64,000 nt of DNA from Eubacteriales bacterium (lineage in GTDB: Bacteria; Bacillota; Clostridia; Peptostreptococcales; Anaerovoracaceae). Positions 17,549 through 25,514 of this stretch are shown here, one piece after another. Under the pieces are notes generated by a model that was given only the letters and a program-made list of their open reading frames with translations, was not told the origin of the DNA and made no database searches. Numbering within the stretch: the stretch's first letter is position 1; every line of letters begins with the position of its first letter. The stretch covers positions 1 to 64,000 of the forward strand of contig JAQWFH010000004.1 in the NCBI GenBank assembly GCA_028704515.1, written 5' to 3'. The translations under genes were made by a program, and so were the position numbers.

Positions 17549-18361
17549 TCAGTTATTTATTAGAGCGCTATGTGCAAGCGCAATAATATGGGTTGATGTA
17601 AAACTCGCCTCCGCATCAAAACTTTCACTCTTTTGTTTTTTGAGCAACAGAAGATATTCTATGTTGCCTTTTGCTCCCTTTATTGGTGAAAAGGTTAAAC
17701 CTGCTGGATATAACCCGCTTGCTGCGGCATATCCTACGACATTTTCAATCACTTCTTTGTGTATTTCGGGTTCGCGAACGATTCCCTTTTTACCTACCTG
17801 TTCTTTACCCGCTTCAAACTGCGGTTTTACAAGACAGAGTATGCTCCCGTTTTCCCTGAGCAGCGAAGCTGCAACCGGAAGCACAAGTTTCAGTGATATG
17901 AAGGATACATCGATTGAAATAAAGTCTAAGTCTTCCTTTATAGCATCTGCATCCAAATATCTAATATTAACCTTCTCCATGTTGACGATTCTCGGATCTA
18001 TTCTCAACTTATAATCAAGCTGACCATAGCCAACATCGACAGCATATACCTTTTGAGCGCCTCTTTGGAGCATACAATCTGTAAAACCTCCAGTAGAAGC
18101 ACCTATATCCATACATATAGCTTCATTTAGCTCTATGTTGAATTCATTAATTGCTTTTTCGAGCTTAAGCCCTCCTCTTGAAACATACGGGCAAAGGTTC
18201 TCTTTTATAAAAAATTCCGAATCTTCGCTTACGGCTGTTCCAGCTTTGTCTGACTTTTGGCCGTCTACATAAACAATCCCGGCCATTATCGCTGCTTTTG
18301 CTCTTTCTCGAGATTGAAAAAATCCCTTTTTTACCAAAATTATATCTAATCTATCCTTCAA
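17549..18361 (-). CDS. tlyA: TlyA family rRNA 2'-O-methyltransferase / hemolysin
   Basis: Family members methylate 16S and 23S rRNA. An N-terminal S4 RNA-binding domain (about 3-60, RLDIILVKKGFFQSRERAKAAI) is followed by an FtsJ-like methyltransferase domain (MDIGASTGGFTD as the SAM site; DFISIDVSFISL). I chose the TTG at 18361 because it gives MKDRLD, the usual N-terminus, with AAAGGA upstream; an ATG at 18397 would add 12 residues and overlap dxs by 47 bases without a binding site. The chosen start overlaps dxs by 11 bases. Start choice is uncertain. Confidence 0.92.
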   Translation of the reverse strand: MKDRLDIILVKKGFFQSRERAKAAIMAGIVYVDGQKSDKAGTAVSEDSEFFIKENLCPYVSRGGLKLEKAINEFNIELNEAICMDIGASTGGFTDCMLQRGAQKVYAVDVGYGQLDYKLRIDPRIVNMEKVNIRYLDADAIKEDLDFISIDVSFISLKLVLPVAASLLRENGSILCLVKPQFEAGKEQVGKKGIVREPEIHKEVIENVVGYAAASGLYPAGLTFSPIKGAKGNIEYLLLLKKQKSESFDAEASFTSTHIIALAHSALINN

Positions 18362-20210
18362 TAAATTGTCGAATCCTTTCTTCAATACTTTCTTCATCCA
18401 ATGAATAAGCCTTGAAAAGTTCTTTGGTATTTCCGTGTTCTATGAATTTTTGTGGCCACCCTATATTGAGAACTTTGGCACCTGGGACATTCAAAGCCAG
18501 TGTGTTGACCGTTTGCCCAAATCCGCCATTTAAGACATTGTCTTCTATTGTTATTATCTTGCCTGTTCTTTCTAGAGCGGATAAAATCGTATCCCTATCC
18601 GGCGGAGATATAACAGCGGCGTTTATGATTCCTACATCATATCCGGCTTTTAATAATCTTTCGGAAACAGCCAAGGCAACAGACGTCATATTGCCGACAG
18701 AAATTATCTCGGCATGCTTTCCTTCCTTCAACACTGTACTTTTACCGTTAAAGGTCGTTCTTCGCGATATATTTAAATCCTTTGATGAACCTCTAGGATA
18801 CCTAATTGCAACAGGTCCTGTGTATTGGAGTGAATACTCCAGCATTTCCTCAAGCTCCTTGCCGTCCATCGGCGCAAGCAGTTTCATATTCGGCATATGG
18901 CTCAAATATGATATATCAAATACTCCATGGTGGGTTTCGCCATCATTTCCGACATTTCCCGCCCTATCAATCGCGAAGATTACAGGTAAGTTTTGGAGGC
19001 ATACATCTATTAAGATTTGGTCGTATGCTCTTTGGAGAAAGGTCGAGTATATTGCAACTACAGGTCTAAAGCCCTGGGTTGCCATCCCTGCCGCAAATGT
19101 AACCGCGTGCTCCTCTGCTATTCCCACATCGAAGATTCTTTGAGGGAACTTCCTTGCAAATTCCGTAAGCCCGGTCCCACATTCCATTGCCGCACAGACA
19201 GCTGTTATTCGTTGATCTTTCTCTGCTAGCCTACAAAGCATATTGCCAAATGTCTGGGAATACGATGTTTCGGGCGGTTTAATGCAAGCTCCGGACTCAG
19301 TCTCAAATGGGCCTATTCCATGAAAACGACCCGGATCCCTTTCGGCATTGCGATATCCCTTACCCTTTTGGGTTATTGTGTGTACAACAACAGGTCCGTT
19401 TACTCTTTTTGCAAGAAGAAGTGCATCTGTCACCTCCTCAACATCATGACCATCTATAGGTCCGAGGTATTTAAATCCCATTTCTTCAAAGAAAATTCCA
19501 TCTACAACGGTGTATTTGAGCAGGTCTCTGACGTGTTCCATACCGGAATATATGCCTTCGCCCACACCTGGGATTTTTTTCAGTGTTTCCTTTAAAACTT
19601 TTTTAAAATCTATATAACCCTTGGATGTCCTAAGGCGATTTAAATGCTGCGAAATTCCTCCAATGTTTTTAGATATGGACATTCCGTTATCATTTAGAAT
19701 AACGATAAGGTTTTTTTCCATAGCCCCTACATTGTTCAAGGCTTCGTATGCCATCCCGCCCGTAAGTGCCCCATCTCCTATAATAGCAACCACGTTGTAA
19801 TCTTGACCAGAAAGGTCCCGCGCAACTGCCATACCGGCCGCCACAGAAATCGAGTTGCTACTATGCCCGGTATCAAAGCAGTCGTGACTACTCTCAGCTC
19901 TCTTTGGGAAACCTGATAGCCCGTCCTTTTGCCTTAATGTGGGGAACTGCGCTGCTCTGCCTGTGAGAATCTTATGGACGTATGCTTGATGCCCTACATC
20001 CCATATAAGCTTATCCTTTGGTGTTGAAAAAACTCTGTGCAAAGCTATCGTAAGCTCCACTACTCCCAGATTTGAAGCCAAATGGCCCCCTGTCTTGGAA
20101 ATATTATCTAAAAGGTATGATCTAATTTCATATGCTAAAAGCTCCGCCTCCCCAACCGTCATTAATTTAACATCGTCAGAGAGTTTCGGAGAAAAGATAT
20201 CGATTGTCAT
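18351..20210 (-). CDS. dxs: 1-deoxy-D-xylulose-5-phosphate synthase
   Basis: Thiamine-diphosphate enzyme that condenses pyruvate and glyceraldehyde 3-phosphate, the first step of the MEP isoprenoid pathway. The 619 residues show GHLASNLGVVELT, the ThDP motif GDGALTGGMAYEALNN, DIGIAEEHAVTFAAGMA-type sequence (here DVGIAEEHAV) and RYPRG near the end. It precedes tlyA and follows ispA, the usual Clostridia order, and supplies precursors for IspA and MiaA encoded nearby. Confidence 0.98.
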   Translation of the reverse strand: MTIDIFSPKLSDDVKLMTVGEAELLAYEIRSYLLDNISKTGGHLASNLGVVELTIALHRVFSTPKDKLIWDVGHQAYVHKILTGRAAQFPTLRQKDGLSGFPKRAESSHDCFDTGHSSNSISVAAGMAVARDLSGQDYNVVAIIGDGALTGGMAYEALNNVGAMEKNLIVILNDNGMSISKNIGGISQHLNRLRTSKGYIDFKKVLKETLKKIPGVGEGIYSGMEHVRDLLKYTVVDGIFFEEMGFKYLGPIDGHDVEEVTDALLLAKRVNGPVVVHTITQKGKGYRNAERDPGRFHGIGPFETESGACIKPPETSYSQTFGNMLCRLAEKDQRITAVCAAMECGTGLTEFARKFPQRIFDVGIAEEHAVTFAAGMATQGFRPVVAIYSTFLQRAYDQILIDVCLQNLPVIFAIDRAGNVGNDGETHHGVFDISYLSHMPNMKLLAPMDGKELEEMLEYSLQYTGPVAIRYPRGSSKDLNISRRTTFNGKSTVLKEGKHAEIISVGNMTSVALAVSERLLKAGYDVGIINAAVISPPDRDTILSALERTGKIITIEDNVLNGGFGQTVNTLALNVPGAKVLNIGWPQKFIEHGNTKELFKAYSLDEESIEERIRQFIEG

Positions 20211-20220
20211 CCAAATCTCC

Positions 20221-21114
20221 TTATTTTATGCGTACTTCAAGGCTCTTTATCAGGTCTGTGAAAAATTCGGCGTTATCATAATAAGGTGCCATTACATCGC
20301 GAGCGTTTTGTGAAAGCTCCTTTAAACGCTTCCTTGATGCATCCAGCCCATATAAAGCCGGATATGTTGATTTGTTCCGTTCCGAATCCATTCCTGTCTT
20401 CTTGCCAAGATCTCTTTCGTTACCAACAACATCTAAAATGTCATCGGCAATTTGAAAAGCGAGCCCTAGGTTTTCGGCGTACATAGTAAGCTTACCCATA
20501 ATTTCATCGTCTGATTCGCCTAAATGAGCGCCGGCTCTAACAGCTGCGGTTATAAGTGCCGCTGTTTTATTAAGATGTATATAATCAAGCATTTCAGTGG
20601 AACAAAGCTTTCCTTCGGCCTCAATATCAGCCACCTGGCCCACTATCATTCCGCGACATCCTGCACTTTTTGCAATCTCATATGATGCACATATTCTTTT
20701 TTTAAGCCTCGCCGGATCCTGAAAGTACATGAACATATCCTTATTCATTATTTCAAATGCTGTTGACAGCAATGCGTCTCCTGCAAGCAAAGCCATTGCG
20801 TGCCCAAAAACGATGTGATTCGTTGGTTTTCCGCGCCTTAAATCATCGTTGTCAACCTCGGGCAGGTCGTCGTGTATCAGCGAGTATGTATGAATGTATT
20901 CCAATGCACAGGCATAAGGAAGTGCAGATTTTACATCTCCCCCAGTAAAGTCACAGGCAGCAAGCAAAAGAACAGGTCTCAACCTTTTCCCTCCCGCTTC
21001 AAGGCTATACTTCATAGCATTGTATACCGTAATGCTTTTATGGTCAACTTCAGGGAGGAAATCTAAAATATGCTTTTCAACAAATTCCTTGTAATGATTA
21101 TATTCTACATTCAT
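20221..21114 (-). CDS. ispA: Polyprenyl diphosphate synthase (farnesyl/geranylgeranyl type)
   Basis: Head-to-tail condensation of isopentenyl and allylic diphosphates. The first Asp-rich motif is HDDLPEVDNDDLRRG and the second is QIADDILDVVG; GGKRLRPVL binds IPP. The ATG at 21114 is chosen because AGGAGG lies seven bases upstream and it gives a 297-residue protein of family length; a start at 21150 would run into xseB. Chain length of the product (C15 or C20) cannot be decided here. Confidence 0.95.
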   Translation of the reverse strand: MNVEYNHYKEFVEKHILDFLPEVDHKSITVYNAMKYSLEAGGKRLRPVLLLAACDFTGGDVKSALPYACALEYIHTYSLIHDDLPEVDNDDLRRGKPTNHIVFGHAMALLAGDALLSTAFEIMNKDMFMYFQDPARLKKRICASYEIAKSAGCRGMIVGQVADIEAEGKLCSTEMLDYIHLNKTAALITAAVRAGAHLGESDDEIMGKLTMYAENLGLAFQIADDILDVVGNERDLGKKTGMDSERNKSTYPALYGLDASRKRLKELSQNARDVMAPYYDNAEFFTDLIKSLEVRIK

Positions 21115-21139
21115 TTTTTTACCTCCTGCGATACTTGTA

Positions 21140-21328
21140 TCAGCTTCCAAACACTTCTATTTTTTGTTTGACCTCCGAAAGTATACCGCTACACTCTTCA
21201 TATAATTTAACACCTTGCTCAAAGCTTTTTATCGACTCATCAAGCGTGATATTATCTGATTTTAAATGCTCCGTAATTTCTTCAAGTTCTTTTAAAGCCT
21301 CCTCGAAGCTACGTTTTTTGTCGCCCAT
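21140..21328 (-). CDS. xseB: Exodeoxyribonuclease VII small subunit
   Basis: The 62-residue helical subunit that binds XseA in many copies. SFEEALKELEEITEHL and LDESIKSFEQGVKLY are the family stretches. Start: AAGGAG before the ATG. One base separates it from the xseA stop, so the two are translated together. Confidence 0.95.
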   Translation of the reverse strand: MGDKKRSFEEALKELEEITEHLKSDNITLDESIKSFEQGVKLYEECSGILSEVKQKIEVFGS

Positions 21329-21329
21329 A

Positions 21330-22463
21330 TTATTTATCTCCTTTTGTTACCATTGCGCTTACAGCCCCATCTTTAAATGTAACTATAAAGCCATCCCCTT
21401 CGTTAAGTTGCTTGGAGGATATTACAGGGCTCCCGTCGGGAAAAGCGACTGCTCCGTATCCCCTTTCCATAATATTTAACGGGGAAAGTGCAGAAAGCTG
21501 TTTGTAGCATGAATCCACCTTAATCCTCATCAAATCCAGATTAGAGTTCAAAATTTTTAAAACATTTTGAGGAGTGAGATTTTCCAGTGCCGTCTCTTTC
21601 TTATCTAAATTCCTTTTTATATAGTATAACATGATTTCTTTAATTGATTTTACCCTAATTTTTAATTCCTCTATGTCCGGTACTGCAAGTACGGCTGCCG
21701 CGGTAGGTGTTTCTGCTCTAACATCGGCGACGAAATCGGATATAGTGAAATCAATCTCATGCCCTACAGCCGATATTATTGGGATTTTTGATTTATATAT
21801 AGCTCTGGCCACCACTTCTTCGTTAAATGCCCATAAATCTTCGGTACTACCTCCACCCCTTCCGACAATTATAACATCAATCTCGGGAAAAGTTTCATTT
21901 ATATTTTGTATTGCCGAGGAAATATCGCCAGCTGCACCCACACCCTGTACCAAAACAGGATATATAAGTATATCTGTATAGTTATTGCGATTTTTTATTA
22001 TTCTTAGGATATCCTTTAATGCCGCACCCGTATCTGAGGTAACAACTGCTATTTTTTGCGAAAAAAACGGAATTGGTTTTTTATGGTTTACGTCAAATAG
22101 TCCTTCAGCTTGCAATTTATCCTTTAAAAGTTGAAAAGCTGCTGCAAGATCTCCTATCCCTTCAATTTCAATATTAAGTACATTGAGAGAATAGTATCCA
22201 CCTCTTTCATATACGGATATATACCCGTCAGCAATGATTTCAATACCGTCATCGAGCTCATATCTTACGCGCTTTAGAGCATCAGCACTCAAAAAGCAAT
22301 TTAGCCTGCTCGATTCATCCTTTAATGTAAAATAAACATGCCCGCTACTATGATGCTTTAAGTTTGAGATTTCTCCCTTAACGGAAACTTTACTCAAAAT
22401 AGGATCCGACGAAAGGATTCTGTTTATGTAATTGTTAAGCTGCGAAACCTTAACTGGCTTCAT
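21330..22463 (-). CDS. xseA: Exodeoxyribonuclease VII large subunit
   Basis: Single-strand-specific exonuclease. An N-terminal OB-fold (VSQLNNYINRIL; SGHVYFTLKDE) leads to the nuclease core with VVTSDTGAALKDI, IIVGRGGGSTEDLWAFNEE and SAVGHEIDFTISDFVADVRAETPTAAA-like sequence. At 377 residues it is shorter than the E. coli enzyme (456), consistent with a reduced coiled-coil region between core and C-terminus. Start: GGAGG eight bases before the ATG; it overlaps the TsaD-like gene by 14 bases. Confidence 0.96.
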   Translation of the reverse strand: MKPVKVSQLNNYINRILSSDPILSKVSVKGEISNLKHHSSGHVYFTLKDESSRLNCFLSADALKRVRYELDDGIEIIADGYISVYERGGYYSLNVLNIEIEGIGDLAAAFQLLKDKLQAEGLFDVNHKKPIPFFSQKIAVVTSDTGAALKDILRIIKNRNNYTDILIYPVLVQGVGAAGDISSAIQNINETFPEIDVIIVGRGGGSTEDLWAFNEEVVARAIYKSKIPIISAVGHEIDFTISDFVADVRAETPTAAAVLAVPDIEELKIRVKSIKEIMLYYIKRNLDKKETALENLTPQNVLKILNSNLDLMRIKVDSCYKQLSALSPLNIMERGYGAVAFPDGSPVISSKQLNEGDGFIVTFKDGAVSAMVTKGDK

Positions 22464-23415
22464 AGGCTATACCTCCAAGAAATGCAATGCCTACGGCATT
22501 ATCCGAAGCCAAATCACCGGCTGCAAAAGCTAACCTTATATCATTTTGTTGTAGCTTGCTTTGCAAATATTTTTTTATATACATGCTTCCGGAAACACCG
22601 CCGACAAAAATAACTTTTGTCAATCCCGTTTGCACAATCGCAGCTTCTACGGATTTATGTATTGACGAGGCAATCTTTTCAAAAGTCTCTGCAATTAAAG
22701 GCTCTTTGTTTTCATCGGGTGAAATCGATCTTTGGCATTGAGTTTCAATCCCAGAGAGATTTACATACGCTCCCTTGTTGGGAATAGGTCTAAGAAATTT
22801 CTTTGTCACCCCTTTGCTGGCAAAAGCTATACGATCAAGCTCCTCGCCTGCCGGGAAATCCATACCGAGAGATACGCCTACTCTGTCTAAAACTTGTCCG
22901 TATGATATGTCCAGCGAGCCTCCAATCGTTTCTATCTCAAAGCTACTACCAGTACTTTTCACACGGAGTAGTTCACTTGTCCCTCCCGAAAGATGATAAA
23001 CAAGAAATGTTTTTTCGTCTTTTAGCGTGCATTTTCTCCTGACCGCTTCGATATGTCCCTCTTGATGAGAGAATTCATATACCGGAATCTTAAGAGCCGC
23101 AGCTAAGCTGTGTGCTGAGCTTTTTCCAGCATTGAAGACCGGCATATATGAGCCCTCTACTGGTCTTGGTCTTGTAGAAACAGCGGCGGCGCAAATACGA
23201 CCGCACTCTATATTACTCAAAGCTTCCTTTATTAATATAGGAAGCTTATTGATATGCTGAAAAAGCGCATTTGACTGTCTTAAGCCCCTTTCGCCTTTTT
23301 TCACGGCGAGCAAATGTCTGCAATCTGACAAAATATTACCCTCAAGATCCGTCACAGCGACAGAGGTCTTGTAGTTGCTCGTATCAATGCCGATAACGTA
23401 TTTGTTATCATTCAT
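22450..23415 (-). CDS. Kae1/TsaD-like paralogue (ASKHA fold), function unknown
   Basis: A 321-residue relative of TsaD, the enzyme for the t6A37 modification of tRNA. It keeps the ASKHA start VIGIDTSNYKTSVAV, the metal motif SHQEGH (HxEGH in TsaD), YHLSGGTSELL and VIFVGGVSGSMYIKKYL. It differs from true TsaD in the N-terminal SCDET motif, replaced by TSNYKTS. Clostridia often carry this second copy between nusB and xseA, annotated O-sialoglycoprotein endopeptidase; whether it acts on tRNA or something else is not known to me. It overlaps nusB by 8 bases and xseA by 14. Confidence 0.85.
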   Translation of the reverse strand: MNDNKYVIGIDTSNYKTSVAVTDLEGNILSDCRHLLAVKKGERGLRQSNALFQHINKLPILIKEALSNIECGRICAAAVSTRPRPVEGSYMPVFNAGKSSAHSLAAALKIPVYEFSHQEGHIEAVRRKCTLKDEKTFLVYHLSGGTSELLRVKSTGSSFEIETIGGSLDISYGQVLDRVGVSLGMDFPAGEELDRIAFASKGVTKKFLRPIPNKGAYVNLSGIETQCQRSISPDENKEPLIAETFEKIASSIHKSVEAAIVQTGLTKVIFVGGVSGSMYIKKYLQSKLQQNDIRLAFAAGDLASDNAVGIAFLGGIAYEAS

Positions 23416-23848
23416 CGGCTTTTTCTCTGACTATAGAACCAAGAACTCCGTTTATAAATTTCCCAGAGTCATCGGTGCTGTATTTTTTCGCAATATTTAC
23501 AGCTTCATTTATGCTTACTTGCGGGGGTAAGCTTTCATCATACAGTATTTCTCCTATCGCTAAACGTAAAATGGCAAGATCCACCTTTGGGAGCCTTGTC
23601 GTTTTCCATCGTATACTGTGCTTATTTATATTTTCATCAATTACAATTATATTTTGTTCTACCGCGGATGCTAAATCCCTTATATATTTTGCTGAAGGCT
23701 CAGCCACGCGATTTTCATCTAAATATTTTTCCGTTGCTTCCTTTCCGAAATCATTGTTTACTTCCATTTGGAATAAAAGCTGCATCAAAAGCTCTCTTGC
23801 TTCTGTTCTTTTCTTTTTTAGAGGCTCTTTGGCTTCTGTTTTATTCAT
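23408..23848 (-). CDS. nusB: Transcription antitermination factor NusB
   Basis: All-helical RNA-binding protein that joins NusE/S10 on boxA of rRNA transcripts. The 146 residues show TEARELLMQLLFQMEVN, VDLAILRLAIGEILYDE and INEAVNIAKKYSTDDSGKFINGVLG-type family sequence. A lysine-rich first 14 residues precede the domain. Start: GGAGG nine bases before the ATG. It lies 18 bases after the Asp23 gene. Confidence 0.96.
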   Translation of the reverse strand: MNKTEAKEPLKKKRTEARELLMQLLFQMEVNNDFGKEATEKYLDENRVAEPSAKYIRDLASAVEQNIIVIDENINKHSIRWKTTRLPKVDLAILRLAIGEILYDESLPPQVSINEAVNIAKKYSTDDSGKFINGVLGSIVREKADE

Positions 23849-23866
23849 TTGTATATTCCTCCAAGG

Positions 23867-24223
23867 TCAATCGGGAAATTTTACGCCTTGTACATAAATG
23901 TTTATAGACTTCAATTCCTGGAATGATCTGTTTTCTATTTCTTTTTTTATATTTTCTTGCAAGTCCCATGCGACGGACGGAATATTTACTCCGTATTCAA
24001 CCACAACGAAAACATCCAAAACATATCCCTCGTCGTTGTGCGAAAGCTTAATACCGTTGTACATCAATGTTCTGCCGAGTATATTTTTAGATATCGTCTC
24101 TGCAAATGTATTACCCAAAACAGCGACTCCGGGTGTTTTCAATGTGGCCTTCGCTATACAAGCAACTATAAAGTCTTCAGAATCCCTGATATTTGTAGCT
24201 CTATGTCCGGAATCGCCGCTCAT
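23867..24223 (-). CDS. Asp23/Gls24 family envelope stress protein (YqhY-like)
   Basis: Cytoplasmic protein of 118 residues with the Asp23/Gls24 (DUF322) domain: IVACIAKATLKTPGVAVLGN, then GYVLDVFVVVEYGVNIPSVAWDLQENIKKEIE. In Bacillus the homologue YqhY sits before nusB and affects acetyl-CoA carboxylase activity; that is family knowledge. First gene of the long minus-strand run, with a good promoter directly upstream and GGAG before the ATG. Confidence 0.92.
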   Translation of the reverse strand: MSGDSGHRATNIRDSEDFIVACIAKATLKTPGVAVLGNTFAETISKNILGRTLMYNGIKLSHNDEGYVLDVFVVVEYGVNIPSVAWDLQENIKKEIENRSFQELKSINIYVQGVKFPD

Positions 24224-24275
24224 TGATTTCTCCTATATTTATACCCTTGTTTCTGTCGGTTTATCTAGTGTTATT

Positions 24276-24304
24276 ATTATATCAAAAGTATACAGGAAAA
24301 ACAA
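24276..24304 (-). promoter_or_regulatory. Promoter of the asp23-nusB gene run
   Basis: On the minus strand TTGTTT (plus 24299-24304) and a perfect TATAAT (plus 24276-24281) are 17 bases apart, and TGA before the -10 makes it an extended -10. No comparable promoter was noticed between this point and the nitrilase gene about 17 kb downstream. Confidence 0.75.
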
Positions 24305-24319
24305 CAAAAACCACCCAAA

Positions 24320-24931
24320 TCAGTATTTACTTTGAATTATTATTCCTGAAGCAGATCTACCGGTTTCCCTCATTGTAATATCGTAAATTTTTGCAATATC
24401 CGATTGTGTAAGGTCTTGCTTGTTTACTGTTACATTTACAGCATTATCAGTAATCAAAACCATGCATTCAGGAAGGCCTTTTGTAAGAATTAGATTCTCA
24501 ATTGTCTTTTCCTTATCCATATATTCTATTATTTTCAGCTTCTGTGCGGATGCATTTTCTTTTTCGGTAGCTGTCTGCGCTTCTGCAATCACATCTGAAA
24601 GCATCGATATGATCTGATTCCTGTCCATATTAACCGTCGCTCTTGCTTCATTAAAATATGTGTCGCTGTTTTTTAAATCGGATATATCGTCCGATGTAAC
24701 CATTTCCGAAGGCAGTTCTCCGTTGCCCGCATCACCGGGTAATTTTGTAAGTTTGAGGCTGTCTACAAGAACATCTCCGTCATGAGGTGATATTTCAGGG
24801 CTTTCATCGTTGACATATTCCACATTTGCTTGCCTTGAATCATCTTTATTCAAGGTTGTAACACCGACCGTTGCTATACAAATTGTAAATACGCATACTC
24901 CTGCAATTATCAGCCTTTTCTTTTTATTCAT
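24320..24931 (-). CDS. spoIIIAH: Stage III sporulation protein AH
   Basis: Mother-cell membrane protein whose extracellular domain meets forespore SpoIIQ across the intermembrane space to form the feeding-tube channel. One N-terminal transmembrane segment (about 5-27) is followed by a linker and the YscJ/FliF-like ring domain in the C-terminal half (ENLILTKGLPECMVLITDNAVNVTV). The 203 residues are near family length. The ATG at 24931 has GGGGGAAAG upstream and overlaps spoIIIAG by 8 bases; an upstream start at 24946 is less likely. Confidence 0.95.
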   Translation of the reverse strand: MNKKKRLIIAGVCVFTICIATVGVTTLNKDDSRQANVEYVNDESPEISPHDGDVLVDSLKLTKLPGDAGNGELPSEMVTSDDISDLKNSDTYFNEARATVNMDRNQIISMLSDVIAEAQTATEKENASAQKLKIIEYMDKEKTIENLILTKGLPECMVLITDNAVNVTVNKQDLTQSDIAKIYDITMRETGRSASGIIIQSKY

Positions 24932-25307
24932 CACTCTTTCCCCCATTCTTTTCGAAAACCACTACGTTTGATGTAGGAATATCAAATATTACCGCTACAG
25001 CGTTTATCAGATCATTTTTTACTACCGGATTACCCGCTCCCGTAGCTGTTACAATAACGCCTTTCACTTCTCCGTCATTGTTTTCTTTCATCATAACGGT
25101 TACATCTCCCGCTCCTTTTATATCTGAAAGCATCACTTCAAGAGATGTTTCAGTGCCACCGTCAGAATCTACAATTTGTCTGCGACCGTCTCGATTATTG
25201 CTAAAAACATCTAAAGATAAAAATAAAATCGCAATTACTATAACAATACTCAGAGCTTTCATCAGAAAATCTCTCAGATCTCCGGCATTCTTAAGTTTTT
25301 CCCACAT
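24924..25307 (-). CDS. spoIIIAG: Stage III sporulation protein AG (short form)
   Basis: Ring-forming component of the SpoIIIA complex. A transmembrane segment (about 16-37, IVIVIAILFLSLDVF) precedes one ring-building domain (TSLEVMLSDIKGAGDVTVMM; PVVKNDLINAVAVIFDIP). At 127 residues it is much shorter than B. subtilis SpoIIIAG (about 229), mostly by loss of linker sequence. The ATG at 25307 is chosen because GGAGGG precedes it by seven bases. Confidence 0.9.
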   Translation of the reverse strand: MWEKLKNAGDLRDFLMKALSIVIVIAILFLSLDVFSNNRDGRRQIVDSDGGTETSLEVMLSDIKGAGDVTVMMKENNDGEVKGVIVTATGAGNPVVKNDLINAVAVIFDIPTSNVVVFEKNGGKSDE

Positions 25308-25346
25308 ACAGGTTCCCTCCATAAAATATATTAAAAAGGCAATTGC

Positions 25347-25514
25347 TTATGCAATAAAATATCTTAACGGTGATAATATAACCGCCAAAATCATAATTGA
25401 AAAAATATATTTCAAGTATTTGCTCATATCTCCTTCCGGCAACAATATCTCCACAAATGACAAACTTAAAACAATCATGAAAATATTTTTTACCCACTCA
25501 TTTACCTCGTTCAC
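25347..25514 (-). CDS. spoIIIAF: Stage III sporulation protein AF, drastically shortened
   Basis: A 55-residue frame between spoIIIAE and spoIIIAG. It starts with GTG at 25514, overlapping the spoIIIAE stop by four bases (GTGA), with GGAGG upstream. The protein (NEVNEWVKNIFMIVLSLSF, then VEILLPEGDMSKYLKYI) matches the N-terminal two-helix membrane region of SpoIIIAF, including the ELLLP..MxKY pattern, and then stops after LSPLRYFIA. The roughly 150-residue soluble domain of typical SpoIIIAF is absent, and the 39 bases before spoIIIAG leave no room for it. The stop does not look like a recent frameshift. Confidence 0.82.
   Translation of the reverse strand: MNEVNEWVKNIFMIVLSLSFVEILLPEGDMSKYLKYIFSIMILAVILSPLRYFIA

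Noticed and set aside
25291-25497. 68-residue minus-strand frame in the spoIIIAE-AG gap
   Set aside because: It is out of frame with the real short spoIIIAF (25347-25514), which has the GTGA coupling, the binding site and family sequence.
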